A DNA stretch of 64,000 nt from Vitellaria paradoxa. Its lineage: Eukaryota; Streptophyta; Magnoliopsida; Ericales; Sapotaceae. The notes below the pieces were generated by a model. The model was not told where the DNA came from. It did no database searches and was given only the letters and a program-made list of their open reading frames with translations. The stretch covers positions 27,122,457 to 27,186,456 of the forward strand of contig CM034236.1 in assembly GCA_019916065.1 (NCBI GenBank), read 5' to 3'. Of the stretch, positions 21,128 to 33,926 are shown piece after piece (position 1 is the stretch's first letter; each line of letters starts with the position of its first letter). The position numbers and the translations under genes were made by a program.

Positions 21128-22818
21128 TTATCCAACACCCTCTCTATCCCATGCTTCCATTAATGGTTTAAGAAATAAAATGTTCTCTGTGGGCCCACGA
21201 AGCACTGAATATGGATGCTTTTTTGGTGTAGAGCACACCGAGGAATGAAAGGCCAAGTAGGGTTTGTAAGACCTCGGGTATGGCCATGATGCATACATGG
21301 ATATGGACATGGTGGGTTCAATAAGTCTTTCAATGCCTAAGAAATCTATGGGTGTGGAAATGGTGGGCTCTAATGATCTCTTGACACCTAAGAAATCTAT
21401 GGGTGCAGAAATGGTGGGTTTGAATGATCTCTTAACACCCAAAAAGTCAATACAAATCTTCCTCGTGTCTACTACCTCTCCCCAATGATGGTCGGTCTCG
21501 AAGTAGTCACTCACAATCCCTATAGTAAGACTCTTGGATGAGGCTAAGTCAAGAGATGAGAGGCGTGCACCACTCTCAACCTTGGGTGTGTAGTGAAGTG
21601 AACTAGGGTCAACTGACTCAATGATATGTTCCTCGGGCCATGTGACATTCAAATGCTCAGTTGGAGTCAAAGGACTCTCAATAAGGTCTAGGATGGTTAG
21701 GGTAGGTTAAGCATCAAGCTAGGTTTCATATCTCCCTGACTCTCAGTAAGTGGTAGAGGGATATCCTGAATGGGAGAGTCCAAAGGGGGATGAGGAAGAT
21801 GCTCATTCCAAATATTATCCCTAGTGTAGTTAGGGCAATTATCCTACTCAGTGCCTATGGTAGTGCCTGAGGTCAATGACTCAGTCATGCTCATTGCTTG
21901 TGTCAACCTAGAAATTTGCCTTATGATGTCATTTAAAGCTTGGTTCACATCGTTATTGAAGCTCAACTGCTGTTGCATGAATTGATAAAAAGTGTCCTCA
22001 AATTGTGCATCATTAGGTTCACAAGGCCAATAATCCTAAGGTACCTCATGCTTGCTCTCAGTGAGTGGAATAAGGTTGGGACAAGCAAAATAATCGGTCT
22101 CTATACGTGTGCTACTTCTAAAGGATGGATCATGAAGATTAAGTGCAGTAGGAGTATATGGGGAAGGTTCGATGTGGCTTTTAAGTGCCTAAGATTCAAA
22201 ACTAGGCTTAAGTCTTCCCTGTGGCCTGGTGTGTTCACAGAAAAATTCGAGGAATGACTATGCCTCACCCGGGGTAAGGTCAAGAAATTCCCTATCTAAG
22301 ACTTTATCCAACACCTGGTGTAACTGACCGGATAGAGCATTATATAATATTGCTACAATGTCCACTAACTCTAATCCGTGACTTGGGAAAGTGTCCAAAA
22401 GTTTGTTAAATCTCTTCCAACATTTATAAAATACTTCGCCCCTCTTTTGATAAAAATTTCTAATTTGAAAGCCATGGGTGAAGGTTTGATGAATGGGGAG
22501 GAATTTTTTAATAAAAGCTTGATAACATTGTTTCCAAGTGGTCCATTCACCAAAATTATAACTCCAGTCACCAGCCATACTTTGTAAAGACAAAGGGAAA
22601 AACATAAACCTAATTCTCTCACTCTTTCTAACATCATATGAACAACTCATTTCCTCAAATCTATCAAGATGAAGGCATGGATCTTCCTCCTCATGCCCAA
22701 AGAACTGGGGAAGCATACTATAAGTGTCTAATGTAAAAGCATATCCAAATATGCCACCTAGATACTCTATGTATTCTCAGGTATCAAAAGGGCCATGTAC
22801 AAGATCACCAATATCCAT
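21128..22818 (-). pseudogene. Athila-type gag, broken
   Basis: An ATG at 22818 on the minus strand starts MDIGDLVHGPFDT and meets a TGA at codon 14. The same frame continues with the gag core: FFGHEEEDPCLHLDRFEEM, then FMFFPLSLQSMAGDWSY, TTWKQCYQAFIKKFLP, YQKRGEVFYKCWKRF and a Leu-rich end. This matches the capsid region of plant Athila gag proteins (EDP.LHL..F, FPFSL...A..WL, W....KFL.KFFP, F.Q...E.....W.RF). After a stop at 22258 the frame still shows gag-like sequence to about 21840, with more stops. A further 180-codon open stretch (21128-21670) is in another frame and contains an internal repeat. No zinc knuckle was seen. The gene cannot give full-length Gag. Confidence 0.8.
21303..21455 (-). 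repeat. 51-bp in-frame tandem repeat (17 residues, three units)
   Basis: The minus strand encodes IDFLGVKRSFKPTISAP, then IDFLGVKRSLEPTISTP, then a more diverged IDFLGIERLIEPTMS. At DNA level, plus-strand units begin near 21339, 21390 and 21441 (AAGAAATCTATGGGTG or similar). Changes between units keep the frame open. Confidence 0.8.
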
Positions 22819-23045
22819 ATCTAAGATCAGAAAATAAAAATGAAAACAAAATAAGAAAAGAGAAAAACCACACTAAAATGCAACCTAAGTTAACTAGCAT
22901 GCAAACCAGATTATATGATATGCAAATGAATATGTAACAATGTAAAATGAAGAAAACTACTAATAAAGAGATGGAGAAAAGAAAAATTTACCCAATTTCT
23001 CAAGTGAACTCCCTTTTAACTCCCAAGTCTAGTGCTTAGTTGCCT
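22819..23045. other. 5' leader of the Athila-like element
   Basis: A-rich non-coding DNA between the primer binding site and the gag ATG. Confidence 0.55.
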
Positions 23046-23069
23046 TCCCCAGTAACGGCGTCAAAAACT
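23046..23069 (-). other. Primer binding site of the Athila-like element
   Basis: The minus strand reads TTTTTGACGCCGTTACTGGG directly after the LTR. This is a slightly mutated form of the TGGCGCCGTTGCCGGGGA site common in plant Athila/Tat elements (tRNA-Asp type by family knowledge). Confidence 0.7.
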
Positions 23070-24581
23070 TGACCGACCCTAAAATGTGTTCGGGTTCTAC
23101 CTCTAAAGTGCAAGAGGGCAGTCATAGTTTTACTCGGTGAGAACTGAGGTCATCTCTACAGGGAGGGCTTTGTTAAAAGCTCTAGACTTGTTCATAAAAT
23201 TTATTAATAAAACTCATTTTTTTTTTTTTTGGTTTTAGGTTCTAAATGAATTGAATATTAATTAAAGGAATTCAATTTAATTTTAAAGTGCAAACAAACA
23301 ATCTATTCTAAATCTTAAAGCAAATAAATTAGCTCAGAATTTAAATTAAATAACAAGCACGATATTAAACAGGCTCTTGATCCAACTTTCAATTCCAGGT
23401 AGTTCGCTACTTCACTATGGGATGGTTGGATTCAAATAAGAATTAGGGGTTTGTTCAAAAAATATTGAGAACATTTTAATAAAAAATCAGTACCAGTGAT
23501 TTCAACGAATTTGGTTAAAGACTTTTGTTTTTGAAAGTTTTTCAAACAAACGAAATTAGATTTGAATTCGAATCCTATTTCTAATTTGTCCAAAAATAGT
23601 TAACCAATTATAATCAAAAACCCATACCAGTTATTTCAGCGAATGTGGTTAAAGGTTTTCGTTTTCGAATGCTTTCGAAACTTAAAAAATAGTAGATCCC
23701 TACGCATGAGTTTTCGCAAACCATGCAAAGAGTCTACGCGCATCCCATAATGTGTCATGAACTGCCCTTCCTTGATTCGTTGAATTAAAAACTAGGATAT
23801 TTTACACTAACATAACTTTAAACAAAATGAATGCAATCAACAAACCCATATTTAATAGATCTAATGAATAAAACAGCGAAACAATATTATTAAAAGCAAA
23901 AACGAAAGTAAACTTACTCTGAAATTGAATCCGAAACGCAAAAATGAACAATCACTGCTGTACAAAGCCTGCGCAAACTCCAAAAAGTCTTCAAAACATT
24001 TTACGAACATTAAAAATCTCTAAAAACTATCTAAAACTCTAAAAAAAGTGAAAAACTAAAGTAAGGCCCTCCTTTGGTTCGGCCGTGCAATAGGGTTTAT
24101 AAAAGGGTTACAAGGAAACCCTAAAAGATGAGAATTAAACTCGCACACCCAGCATACTGTGGGCCAGACCATTTAGATAAGGGTCCGGACCACAAAACCT
24201 TGATTCCCCAAATTCTGCTTCCTCTCGAAGTCATCTCTTTCTTTTGATAGCTTTCTGTCATCAACTTCTAATGCGATTTTGACCTCAAAGATGATTGATT
24301 CAGGCTTCGGCTAAAACATGAAAGTTGTAGCCCTTTGAGTCTTCTTTCCAACCCAAAAACAAATCAGGTCAATCTAAATTGTGAGTGAAAAGATATGATC
24401 AAAATACTAACAGGGTGTCAAGCTAGAACTTCAACTGCACACCACTTCAACCATCTTGAACTTTGGACCATTTTTCCTTCTCGGCAGCCTCTTTCACCCG
24501 CTGCTAATATCAATTATTTCACCCTTTTCCCTACAATTAAGAAGATAGAAGCTATAAGTAATAAAATAATGATAAAACTCC
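23070..24581 (-). repeat. 5' LTR of the Athila-like element, truncated at right
   Basis: Collinear with 17277-18785. Similarity ends sharply after GATAAAACTCC at 24581, about 90 bases before the expected end. Compared with the other LTR it shows many transitions plus small gaps. Confidence 0.85.
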
Positions 24582-25707
24582 CTTTGAGTCTTTTTTATCA
24601 TTTGGAGCTAAACTTAGCTCTCTTCCTTAAGTTATACATGAGGAACTAACTTTTATTTCAGTCTTAAAGCCAGGCTCTAGCAATACAAAGACGATTACTC
24701 CTAATCCATACCTAGAGCTAGGATTCTTTCTCTTCTTTATCCCATCTCACCTTCACACTAATCTTATATACAGCATTGACCCTATCGGTCGCCTTCTTAT
24801 GCACATTTGCAAGTCACACCTGCACTAGTTACTAATAAGAGCTACATCAACTTGATCCCTTAGAAGGGTATGTAGGTAACTCGAGCAGATAGCTTATGTG
24901 CGATTCCTACAATCTACATGGACCATTTGTGCAAAGTGCTAACTTAGACTTAGAGCTAGGCTCTTGCATCTGCATACTTGTTTAAACCTCGTCAAAATGT
25001 AGTTTGGACCACCTTAGGTCTAAACTACATCGACTTGATCCCTTCACATAGTACGTAAGCAGCTCAAATGTATAGCTTGAGTCTAGTCATCTCAGCATTC
25101 ATAAACCATCTTTTAATTCACACCTCATTCTCAGCACACACACACACACACACACACTCATGCATAAGGACTACATAAGTCTGCACATCTAAACCCGGCA
25201 AGATATGTCACTGCCATGTAAGCAAACACTTTACTATATTTGCATACATAAGCCAAGCTTGACCACCTCGCATTTCATGCATCATTTGCATTTATAGGTT
25301 AAATGCATTGATCATTATAAACTGGAGTATTATATTATGAGATCCTGACTATAAACAGTAAAAAGGGACTCTGGATATCCCTAGGTATCCAAGCGTAATG
25401 ATTTCCCTACATAACCGAACCCCCCACTACTTCCAATTTCATAAGTTAGTTGAGAGTCACTAAAGAGGGCCATTTATTACTATTTCAAAAACTTAAACAA
25501 AAACACCTTTTAACTTAAACCAAAACTCGAGTTTCTCGACACACCCATTTTGAAAGTGTCGAGTGGCGACTCTTAGTCTCTGTAATCAAGACTCTATTTC
25601 AAAACAAAAACAAATTTTTATCATTTGGGTGATCTCAAATGCACTATGTCATAATAAAGACTCACGACCTGCACTCGTCAGCCCAGTGCAAGGATCTGGT
25701 CGCGACA
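24582..25707 (+). mobile_element. Remnant of the 5' LTR of a Tat/Ogre-like element
   Basis: Non-coding DNA ending GGTCGCGACA just before a Tat/Ogre-type primer binding site. Such LTRs end in a GC-richer stretch with 'TGGCGACT'-like sequence; GAGTGGCGACTCTTAG occurs at about 25560. The left part is missing (cut at the Athila-like LTR). A (CA)n run is at 25137-25156. The matching part of the 3' LTR lies beyond the window, so identity is inferred. Confidence 0.55.
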
Positions 25708-25710
25708 GCT

Positions 25711-25727
25711 AGCGACTCTACTGGGGA
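25711..25727 (+). other. Primer binding site of the Tat/Ogre-like element
   Basis: AGCGACTCTACTGGGGA resembles the TGGCGACTC.(G/A)CTGGGGA site typical of plant Tat/Ogre elements. It stands three bases after the CA end of the preceding LTR. Confidence 0.6.
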
Positions 25728-28700
25728 TTCAATTCTTGCTTCGAGGGTTTAACCATAGTTTCCCCTCTTCTTAGTTGCTATCTTATATCATAATCTCTGA
25801 TTTATCTAATCAGAGCATGCACCTCATTTTTCCACTATGCATTTTCCACTATGATGCATACATCTTTACATCTACTCCAATACTATGCATACTAACTCTT
25901 TCAATTACAAATAAAATTGCGTGTATATATATCAAGCTTTGTTTTGCAGGGTGTATGAATAAATAAGGTCAATGTATTACTGCTTTCCTTATCTGTCATA
26001 AATCCGTGCTTTCCTAAATCATGCACTGCACACATCATTGAGCATATTTTGCATCGCCCATCTTACCCTCTAGTTCATTGGGGGGGGTCAATAGGTCCCT
26101 CCAAAGTGTGGTTATGTATGCAATCCCTTTGAGAGGCATACTGAACTTCCTCTCGGCTGGATCACGAACCTGAAACGTTTTCTTTAGAAAACTGGAGGTT
26201 TGAAGATATGATAGTTGTTAATCCTCCTAGGGAACATTAAGTCAAGCTATGAACTTCATGCCACATATAGTCAAGCCATAGGCTAGATCCTCATAAACCC
26301 AATTTTTTACAAGAACATTAGAGAGGACTATGCTAATTCGTTTGTTCCTTATGATTGCATTCAACATATATTTATCTATACATAGTAGAAAATACAACAC
26401 ATTGATGTCTCTAAATAGCAATAAAAGCCTACCTATTCTTGTCTAAGGACCAAGTCCCAAATAGACCATTCATTTATATATAGTGAACCCCTAAGGTTCA
26501 CCATTTTTAAATAAAACAAAAAGATTGTCATTCAAGTCCAAGTTTCCCTACATTTATGCATTGAGACCAAGTCAATGTATATCTTAGTTCAAAACCTAGA
26601 TTTTATCAAATCTCACCTCAAAATTGTCAAAAGTTTCAACCTGAAACTCTACTAGATTTAAGTTAGAGAATTGTTAGAATCTCTAAATCTAGGCAAAAAT
26701 CTTAAGAAACACTCCTTAGACTTTTCATCTACAAATCCAATCATAGTTTCAGCCTGAAACTCTGCCAGATTTGGGATAGAAATCCTAAGTTAGAGTTTCT
26801 CCAAATTTCTATCCAAATTACAGTTTTGTTAAAACCTTATCAAAAAATCTACAATAGTTTCAACCTACAACTCTGGCGAATTTAAGGCAGGATTTTTTAC
26901 AAAACTTCACACTAAGAATTCATCAAAATTTCAACTTGAAACTTTACCGAAATTTTGGTAGAGTTCAAACTAAATTATGTAAAGATAAAAACTCAATTGG
27001 GTCAAGAAAGGGCACCCATTCAAATAAAGAGAAAGTTCTGTCTAGCCAGACATCAGAAGACCAAGAATGAAGACCCGAAGACTCGAAGAGTAGATAGGAT
27101 TTTTATTCTTTTTTATTTTTTAATGTAAAAGTATTCATTGCATTTTATAGAGTAAATACTCATTTTAATTAAATTCATTTATTATTTGTAGTATTTCTTC
27201 CAATGATATATTTGAATGGGACAAGGCAATAAAATGAGGATTTTAGTGATAATTTCTTTGCATATAGTTCAAATCACATTACCATTCTTTCCCTCGCTAA
27301 TGAGGATGACCTCATAGGTAAAATCAAATAAAATTTCAATCAAAATCATTTTAATAAACTTTCATTTTCATAACAAGTATCATCGCTACCATTCGTTTTA
27401 CTCAACATTCTCTGTCAATACCAAGTTTGGAACTAGAGACATGGCATCTTCTTTCGAAACAATCAATACTATCAGAACTCAAACACCTGCCATAGTTGCA
27501 CAAAGGGCCAAAATCGACTGGCAACATTCCTAACCTTCAATGCCGGCCTTACTCCTAACTCTACTATTGATACCTCTCTGATTATGGCTGCATCTACTGC
27601 TAGTAGTCTGCCAAGTGTACTCATCCTATCCTTCTTTGAAACCATACTAGCTACTATTCCAGGCATGCTAACCTTTCCTCCAAATCTTCCAACCTTTGTC
27701 ACAAAGGACCAACAAATTGTCAACCTGTCTTTGGCTCTTAATTGAGCACTGGCTTATGATCACCCTTATCTACACAATTAGATATTACTCTTTCCCTTTC
27801 AACCATACCATCAGCCTGAACTTACCATCTCAAATCATCCGTTCAATTTCTTTGCCCAATCACTACTATTCCAACCCAGTAACCTTTTCAAACATAACCA
27901 CCTATTCTGCAACTACAAATCTAACTACCTCTACCGTATACATCAACACAACTAGTTTCAATCCAAAAGATCTAGAACATTGAGAAGGCCTCAAAGAATC
28001 AGTTTGATATTGATACCCAAAAGGATACAAGTTCTCAGGATTTATGTTCTCACCCAGACTTGAAGTGGTCTTCTAAAACCTTAATAGTATCCTTTTTTGC
28101 TTAACAACACTCTTCCTAGAAGAAAAAGAAAAAAGCTCTTCCTTAGTCTCAATCACAGCTAAGAAAGGTCTTTTCTAAATTGGCATATACATGGATTGAA
28201 GCTTACGGGCAACTTCTCTCTATGCATTAAAGTAAACCGGTTCCACAGCGTAGGCTATTACTACGTTTCTTTCCCTCTTTTGATCCTACTAAGAGCTGTA
28301 TGTACCATAGAAGAATGCAAGGTCATGACATTAAAGGTTGTTTAACTTTAAAGTGTAAGATTCAAGACCTGATGATAATGGGACAATAAAGATTCAAGCT
28401 TTTACATCTCCAAATGTCACCACCAGTTCTTTCCTAGCTTATAATACTGTCTCAAAAGAGGATGTGTCAAATCCTCATGACCCGCTAGATGCTACAAGCA
28501 AAGCCTTCAAGCTTTAGTTAAAAAAAAAGGGGGGAAAAACTGCAAGATCCCAATAGTTTTGATTAAGTTTCTTGTACATGTTATATTTTGAAATATATAC
28601 TAATGTTCATGTTTCCTTTTGTTAATTTCATTTCATTTTCAGAAATTTAAGATTTAGATATAGCAATATCATATTTAGAACATCAACATCTTCTGCAACA

Positions 28701-30080
28701 ATAACTCATTAATTCACAATTTTGAAAAGAACACAAAACCAACTCCAATTTTCAAATCCCTGACAAAACCAAGCATCCACATTCTAAAGACATTTCAATC
28801 ATTAGACCTTCATTAAATAATTGGCATATCACCAGTTACGTAAGCATCACACCTGAAACTAATATAATCACACTACGTGTGCATTCTGAAAATGCCTCTG
28901 GCCAGGGGCATTTTCTTTTAAAGTCACCCAGTACTTGAGGGTAAACCAAAATCCCTCCCACCACTTACACAATGCCATCGCACAATCACATCATTCCGGA
29001 GTCGAAGTAGCGTCACATCACTTAGTCAATTCATTATCATCCTAAGCTGACACCCATCTCTTTCAATAGTACGAAGCTGGCATTTTGTCTTTCAAAAATA
29101 AACACGCACCCTTATGCAATTTTGAATCTACAACCATACAATTTTGTATAGAATTTTCAAACCTTTCAAAATATTCAGTCATTTTCCATTAAACATTCTT
29201 TGTGATTGATTAGTTTGTTAGAATCACTACTATGCAATAACATATGTTAACAAAACTGAATGACTTGTACTTAAGGTGTTCAATCTAGGAATCTCGATGC
29301 TCACCAAAACTACGGGTGACCTAATTCTCGGGCCACCGAGATACGTAGGCAACCAAAATGGTTCAGTTACCATCTCTAAGAGATCAAACCACTGAGGATA
29401 TTTTTTATTCTCTAAAAGTGGTTGTCAATGCAATCTAGAGCTTGGTAGATTAATAGACCAAAATCAATATGACAAGGGGCATTGATCCTTATCATAGCTA
29501 GAGCCTCTACTCTATTTTTCTTTAAAAAAATATATATATAAACCAGCATTCCTAGGACAACCATGCCCTTAAGAATATTTAGAGCTCAATAGACTAAGTT
29601 TCAAAGTTAAAATAACTAGAAGCCATCATTTTAGCTATCTTAAGTAGACTAGGATAATCCATTGTCAAGCCATTTTGAGCCTAAAAAAAAATCATTAAAT
29701 ATTCTTTTCATTAAATCCTACCTAGGATCATCCCCCACACTGGGGTAAGCAAGCGAGCGATTCAGACATCAGGGGCATCCCTCATCATCACAAGTCGTCA
29801 TCTGATCCAACCAAGTCATTGCTTAGTCCAAATAATTCGATGACAACATAGAAGAAGCTTTAAAAGCAACCCAGAAGTGGTGTATTTAAATAAAGTAGTC
29901 AAAATCAAAAATGAAGAGAAGCATTCATTCTACTATCTTTAGACTAGGCCAATTAAACCACTTGCAAATCCCTTTGAGCCAATTCGTATTCTATGGCAAT
30001 AAACCCCCAAAGGTCGTCCCCAAGACTGGGGTAATCAAAGAGAATAGAATAAGGTCGAATGCAAGGAAAAAAGCTAGAGT
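25728..30080 (+). mobile_element. Internal region of the Tat/Ogre-like element, no intact genes
   Basis: Leader-like DNA with tandem repeats is followed by low-complexity, decayed sequence. A possible gag-like start (ATGGCATCTTCTTTCGAAAC at about 27440) stops after about 30 codons. A purine tract (AAAAAAAAAGGGGGG) occurs at about 28520. No RT, integrase or RNase H was found anywhere in this element, so it looks non-autonomous or badly eroded. Confidence 0.5.
26620..26990 (+). repeat. Imperfect tandem repeat with GTTTCAACCTGAAAC core
   Basis: The near-palindrome GTTTCAACCTGAAAC followed by TCT recurs near 26633, 26746 (one change), 26857 and, more changed, 26929. The spacing is about 113, 111 and 72 bases. 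An ATTT and an AGGATTTTT-like stretch follow in each unit. Confidence 0.6.
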
Positions 30081-30844
30081 AAATCTGTCACACCCTGGAT
30101 TTTCATAACCGAATACCCGGGGGTGACTTGGGATTTATTTGTTGGGTATAAAAATAAGATGATAATAACACGCTGTCACACCCCAAAATTTTCCTCAAAA
30201 CTGGGGTTGACCCGCAAGAAAAATTTAAGATATTCAAAATCCCTTGTTTATCCCAAACAATATTTATAAGTCATTGGACAGAATCATTTGATGGAATTTC
30301 AACTACAGGGCACAAAATAAAGATAAAGAAAAATATTACAGAGCCATCTAAGTGTCCCAACCACGCGATTAACATTACATACTAAATAAAAGCAAATAAG
30401 GTCTAAACTTAATAATTACAATCATCCAACAATTATTATTACAGACCACAAAAATAAAGTCTTCCAGCTCTATGGAGGAAAGAAAAAAAAAATAGATAAC
30501 TTCTCTGATGGAATATTTAAGAGAAATTAATCTCTTTCCAGCTCATCTTCAGTATCCCTGTGTTTAATATCCTGAAAAAAAAATTCCCACAAGGGGTGAG
30601 CTACTAAAGCCCAGTAATCAAAATCTCCTAGGTGCCTATATGCAGTGGTTGTAATGCTATACTGTATTAAGTGACCCACTACAGTGAATGTGATTAGGTG
30701 GCATACTGTTTATGCAACAATTAATTTAATAGATCCCAACTGAATAATGTAAATTATACTTACAACGGTTCGATGAAACCGTGACCGTAACTACTATTTT
30801 ACTTACATGTAAAAATAGTTAAATATTGATGTGTGTACCACAAT

Positions 30845-30925
30845 GAAGTCTGTGTCGTAGTGGTAGGGATCTCAGATTTAGATCTTCAAGGTCTCGGGAT
30901 CAAACCCCGTAGCGATACAGGTTTC
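30845..30925 (+). repeat. tRNA-derived (SINE-like) segment
   Basis: TGTGTCGTAGTGGTAGGG (about 30851-30868) fits an A box and CGGGATCAAACCCCG (about 30895-30909) a B box with tRNA-like spacing; a TATA run follows. It does not make a full tRNA cloverleaf. Confidence 0.5.
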
Positions 30926-31673
30926 ATATATATATATATATTTATAAAATATTCATCAAGAGGAATTAAATATAATTAAATAATTCCAACACATCATTCA
31001 TACATAAACAAGAGAGGTTGTTAGTCATAGTAAAATTTGGTAAAGGAGTTTAATCTAAATCCTCCTAGGATAATCATATTCTTATCCTCCTTTACCCCCA
31101 GCCTTGGGAACCAGTGACTTTACGGGTTTTTCATCCAATGCATATCGACGGTGTCACCCACCAAAAACCTAGCCGTCGCGATCGATTACCTGACTGGCCA
31201 GGTCAGAAGGGAGCATCTCCCAAATAAAATGCATATTCCCATCTTCATCTAAAAGGCCATTTCTATCCACCCATCACCCCATTGCCAAGAATAACTTTGG
31301 CACTGACTACCTTAAAATTTTTTTTTTCTCACCCTTTTACATTCCCAAGGGTAATAAGACTTTTTTAATTACAATCGACAATGTCCCCGAGTGATGAATC
31401 AAAAGTGGGATTATTCAGTCACATGCAGTATATATATTTTTTTAGTACTTTACCTGAATCCATAATTCAATAATAATTATTAATAAATCAAAAATTTAAC
31501 ATAGTCACCAACATTATTATCACAAAGGTAGGTACTACATGTAAATTAACAAGTAGCAAGTAGCTAAAAATAATTTAGAATTCAAATTAGTATTTTAGTT
31601 AATTATTTTAACAAGTTTTCCGTACTACATTTGATAAGAATAAAATTATTTCTAATGGTATATTAATTAAGCT

Positions 31674-31768
31674 AAGGTTGGCAGCTTAGTGGACGGGCGA
31701 TCCTAATTGCGATTTGAAGTCGCAAGTTCAAACCTCATTGGCTGTGATCTCGATTTTTTTTTTTTTTT
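31674..31768 (+). repeat. SINE-like segment with A box, B box and T tail
   Basis: GGTTGGCAGCTTAGTGGACG fits an A box. GCGATTTGAAGTCGC could form an anticodon-like stem-loop. CAAGTTCAAACCTC fits a B box, and a run of about 15 T follows at 31754. The layout is that of a plant SINE head plus tail. Confidence 0.6.
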
Positions 31769-33926
31769 GCCTTTTTTATTTTATTTTATTATTTTATGGA
31801 ATATAAAGATAGTAAATAGCTCTTATATTTAATTTTAGAAAAATTTATAAGTTTTATTTTATTTGAATAAATTTCCAAGCATAATCTTATTTATAACCAA
31901 ACCCTTATCATAGGTTTTCGGCTTCAAGATATCCACAAATATCCAAAAAAAAAAAATTATTCCAATATTTAGGAAGGTATTAAATAAGTTTTATTAAATT
32001 CACTTAATCATAAAAATATAGTTATATAACTTGCTAGGTAGATAGAACAATGTCTAAAAGAATCAATAAATTAAATTCATTTAAGGAAGACCAAATGAGG
32101 AAAGAGTAAGTCCATTGTTTCATTTGGACATTTTTATCAAATACTAGGTTCTAATTAGCCATTTTAGTTTAAATAAGTCATCCAACTATCTATGATGAAA
32201 CTGATTGTCTAAGTCAGTTATCATAAATATTAGAGTGCCAAATGATACATAATATCCAGTTTAAAATAATTTCATATCAATTGGAAAATAACTAAGTAAA
32301 ATCAATTTAACAGTCCACTTCAGTATTATATCAAACAGTATAAGTGTTTTACTATATCAGGCCTTGTGAACAAAATTACACATCAATAGAAATTTTTAAC
32401 ATGATAATAATTAACAGAAGGTAATTGGAAATTTAAATAAATCTTTAAACATAATATTCTAAAAAAAATCCAAACAAGCATCAATTAAAGGCTAAGCAAA
32501 GACAGCAGCTTAAAAGAAAATTTATATAAAATAGAGCAGAACTCCAATATCTATAAACTTTATATCTGTAGAAACTAGACTTTAAGACCTACAACTTTCA
32601 TGTTTTACACTTTTTAAAATTCTAAGGTCTAAAGGTGCAAAAACAGCCTTGAATTAAGTTTGTTCAGATGATACAGTTTTACACGTGCTCAGTATTTTGG
32701 ACATAACTTTTGACTCACAAATCGGATTGATGTAAATCTTTTTGGGTTGGAAAGAAAACTTAAAGGGCTACAACTTTTATGTTTTATTTGAAGCCTAATT
32801 CCACCGTTTTAGGGGTCAAGAGCACATTAGAAGTTACAAACAGTGAGCTGTTAGCATATTGGGCTACATCAGTCAAAGTTTCGGCTTCCCTACCCCCAAT
32901 ATACGGGTATTATTTTTTTATCACAATCAAATTTCATACTTTAAACCCAGAAAAATGCTTTAGCTTCAAAATTGAAAGCATCAAATATATTTTAGGAGGT
33001 TCGTCATCCTACCTCAATAAAGATATTGATGACCAAGCTTGTGAAGGAAAAAGGAGTTGAGCTTTGAACACCACCCAAATTGGGAAAATTCCAAGCCTTT
33101 CTTCTTTCTCCAAACAACACCAAGTGTTCAACCACACTTGATAAAAATATATATTTTTTTCTCTCTTATTTTTTTCTTCTCTTTGAAGGCACACAATTTA
33201 TAAGAATCATGGGAGTGTAGAGAAAGTTATTGGTGGAGAAAATAACCTCCACTTCACATGCTTCAAAACAACTAAGGTAAGATCATGCATATACAATAGG
33301 TAGCATGATCCAAGAATTATGCTTGCTTTTTGACTATTTAACCATATAATTTAAGAGAGGTATTGGAGGATGGATGAAAATGGGTGGCATGATCCGGGAA
33401 TCATGCTAACTTTTTGACAAATTAAAAAAATTATTTAAAAGATGCTTTAAGTGTTTAAATCATGCTAGCTAAGTAATTTGGAAGAATGCTTTAAAGTCAT
33501 CAATGTAGGGTCTTCTTTTTGACTAATTAGCCACCTAATTTGAGAGATTGTGAGAGATGTATGGAAGATGGAAAATAAAGTTGTCAGGAAATAATTTTAG
33601 AGCTACTATTCATGAGTCAACTCAATGAGTGATAAAGTGAGTTGAAGTGAGTTGAGGTGAGTCAAAGAAAAGAGTTGACCCATGGGTTAATGGACTTGGG
33701 TTGGACTAATTAGGTAATTGGGCTAGGAATTGTTTGGATAAAAGTTTAAAAATTCTACATTAAACTCTCACATAAGGTGAAATTAAATCTGAAAATCTTT
33801 CTAACTAATTTTATCATTCCAAAAATTTTCAAATGCTCAATTTCCTAGATTTTTACTATAATAAATATCACCACCACACTTAAGGAAATTAATTAAGAAG
33901 AAAAATTTTTAGGTTATTTCAAAATC

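Larger units (their letters stand above)
17277..24581 (-). mobile_element. Athila-like Ty3/gypsy retrotransposon, gag-only (non-autonomous)
   Basis: Two direct repeats of about 1.5-1.6 kb (17277-18872 and 23070-24581) bracket about 4.2 kb. Next to the right-hand LTR the minus strand carries a primer binding site of the type used by Athila/Tat elements. Next to the left-hand LTR there is a polypurine tract. Only gag-like coding is present; I find no protease, RT or integrase. The right LTR lacks its last ~90 bases, so the target duplication cannot be checked. Confidence 0.8.
30086..33921. mobile_element. Solo LTR, 3.8 kb, with 5-bp target duplication AAATC
   Basis: It starts TGTCACACCCTGGATTTTCA and ends GGTTATTTCA (TG...CA). 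The pentamer AAATC flanks both ends (30081-30085 and 33922-33926). No coding region, PBS or polypurine tract lies inside, so it is a single LTR left by recombination. A second TGTCACACCCC start lies 88 bases in, at 30174; I could not find a matching end for it. DNA on both sides belongs to the Tat/Ogre-like element. Confidence 0.75.

Noticed and set aside
27472..27983. Frames of 83 and 95 codons in the Tat/Ogre-like internal region
   Set aside because: Low-complexity composition, no gag or pol motif.
31674..31768. Possible functional tRNA gene
   Set aside because: A and B boxes are present but acceptor and T stems do not pair properly, and a T tail follows; SINE-like instead.
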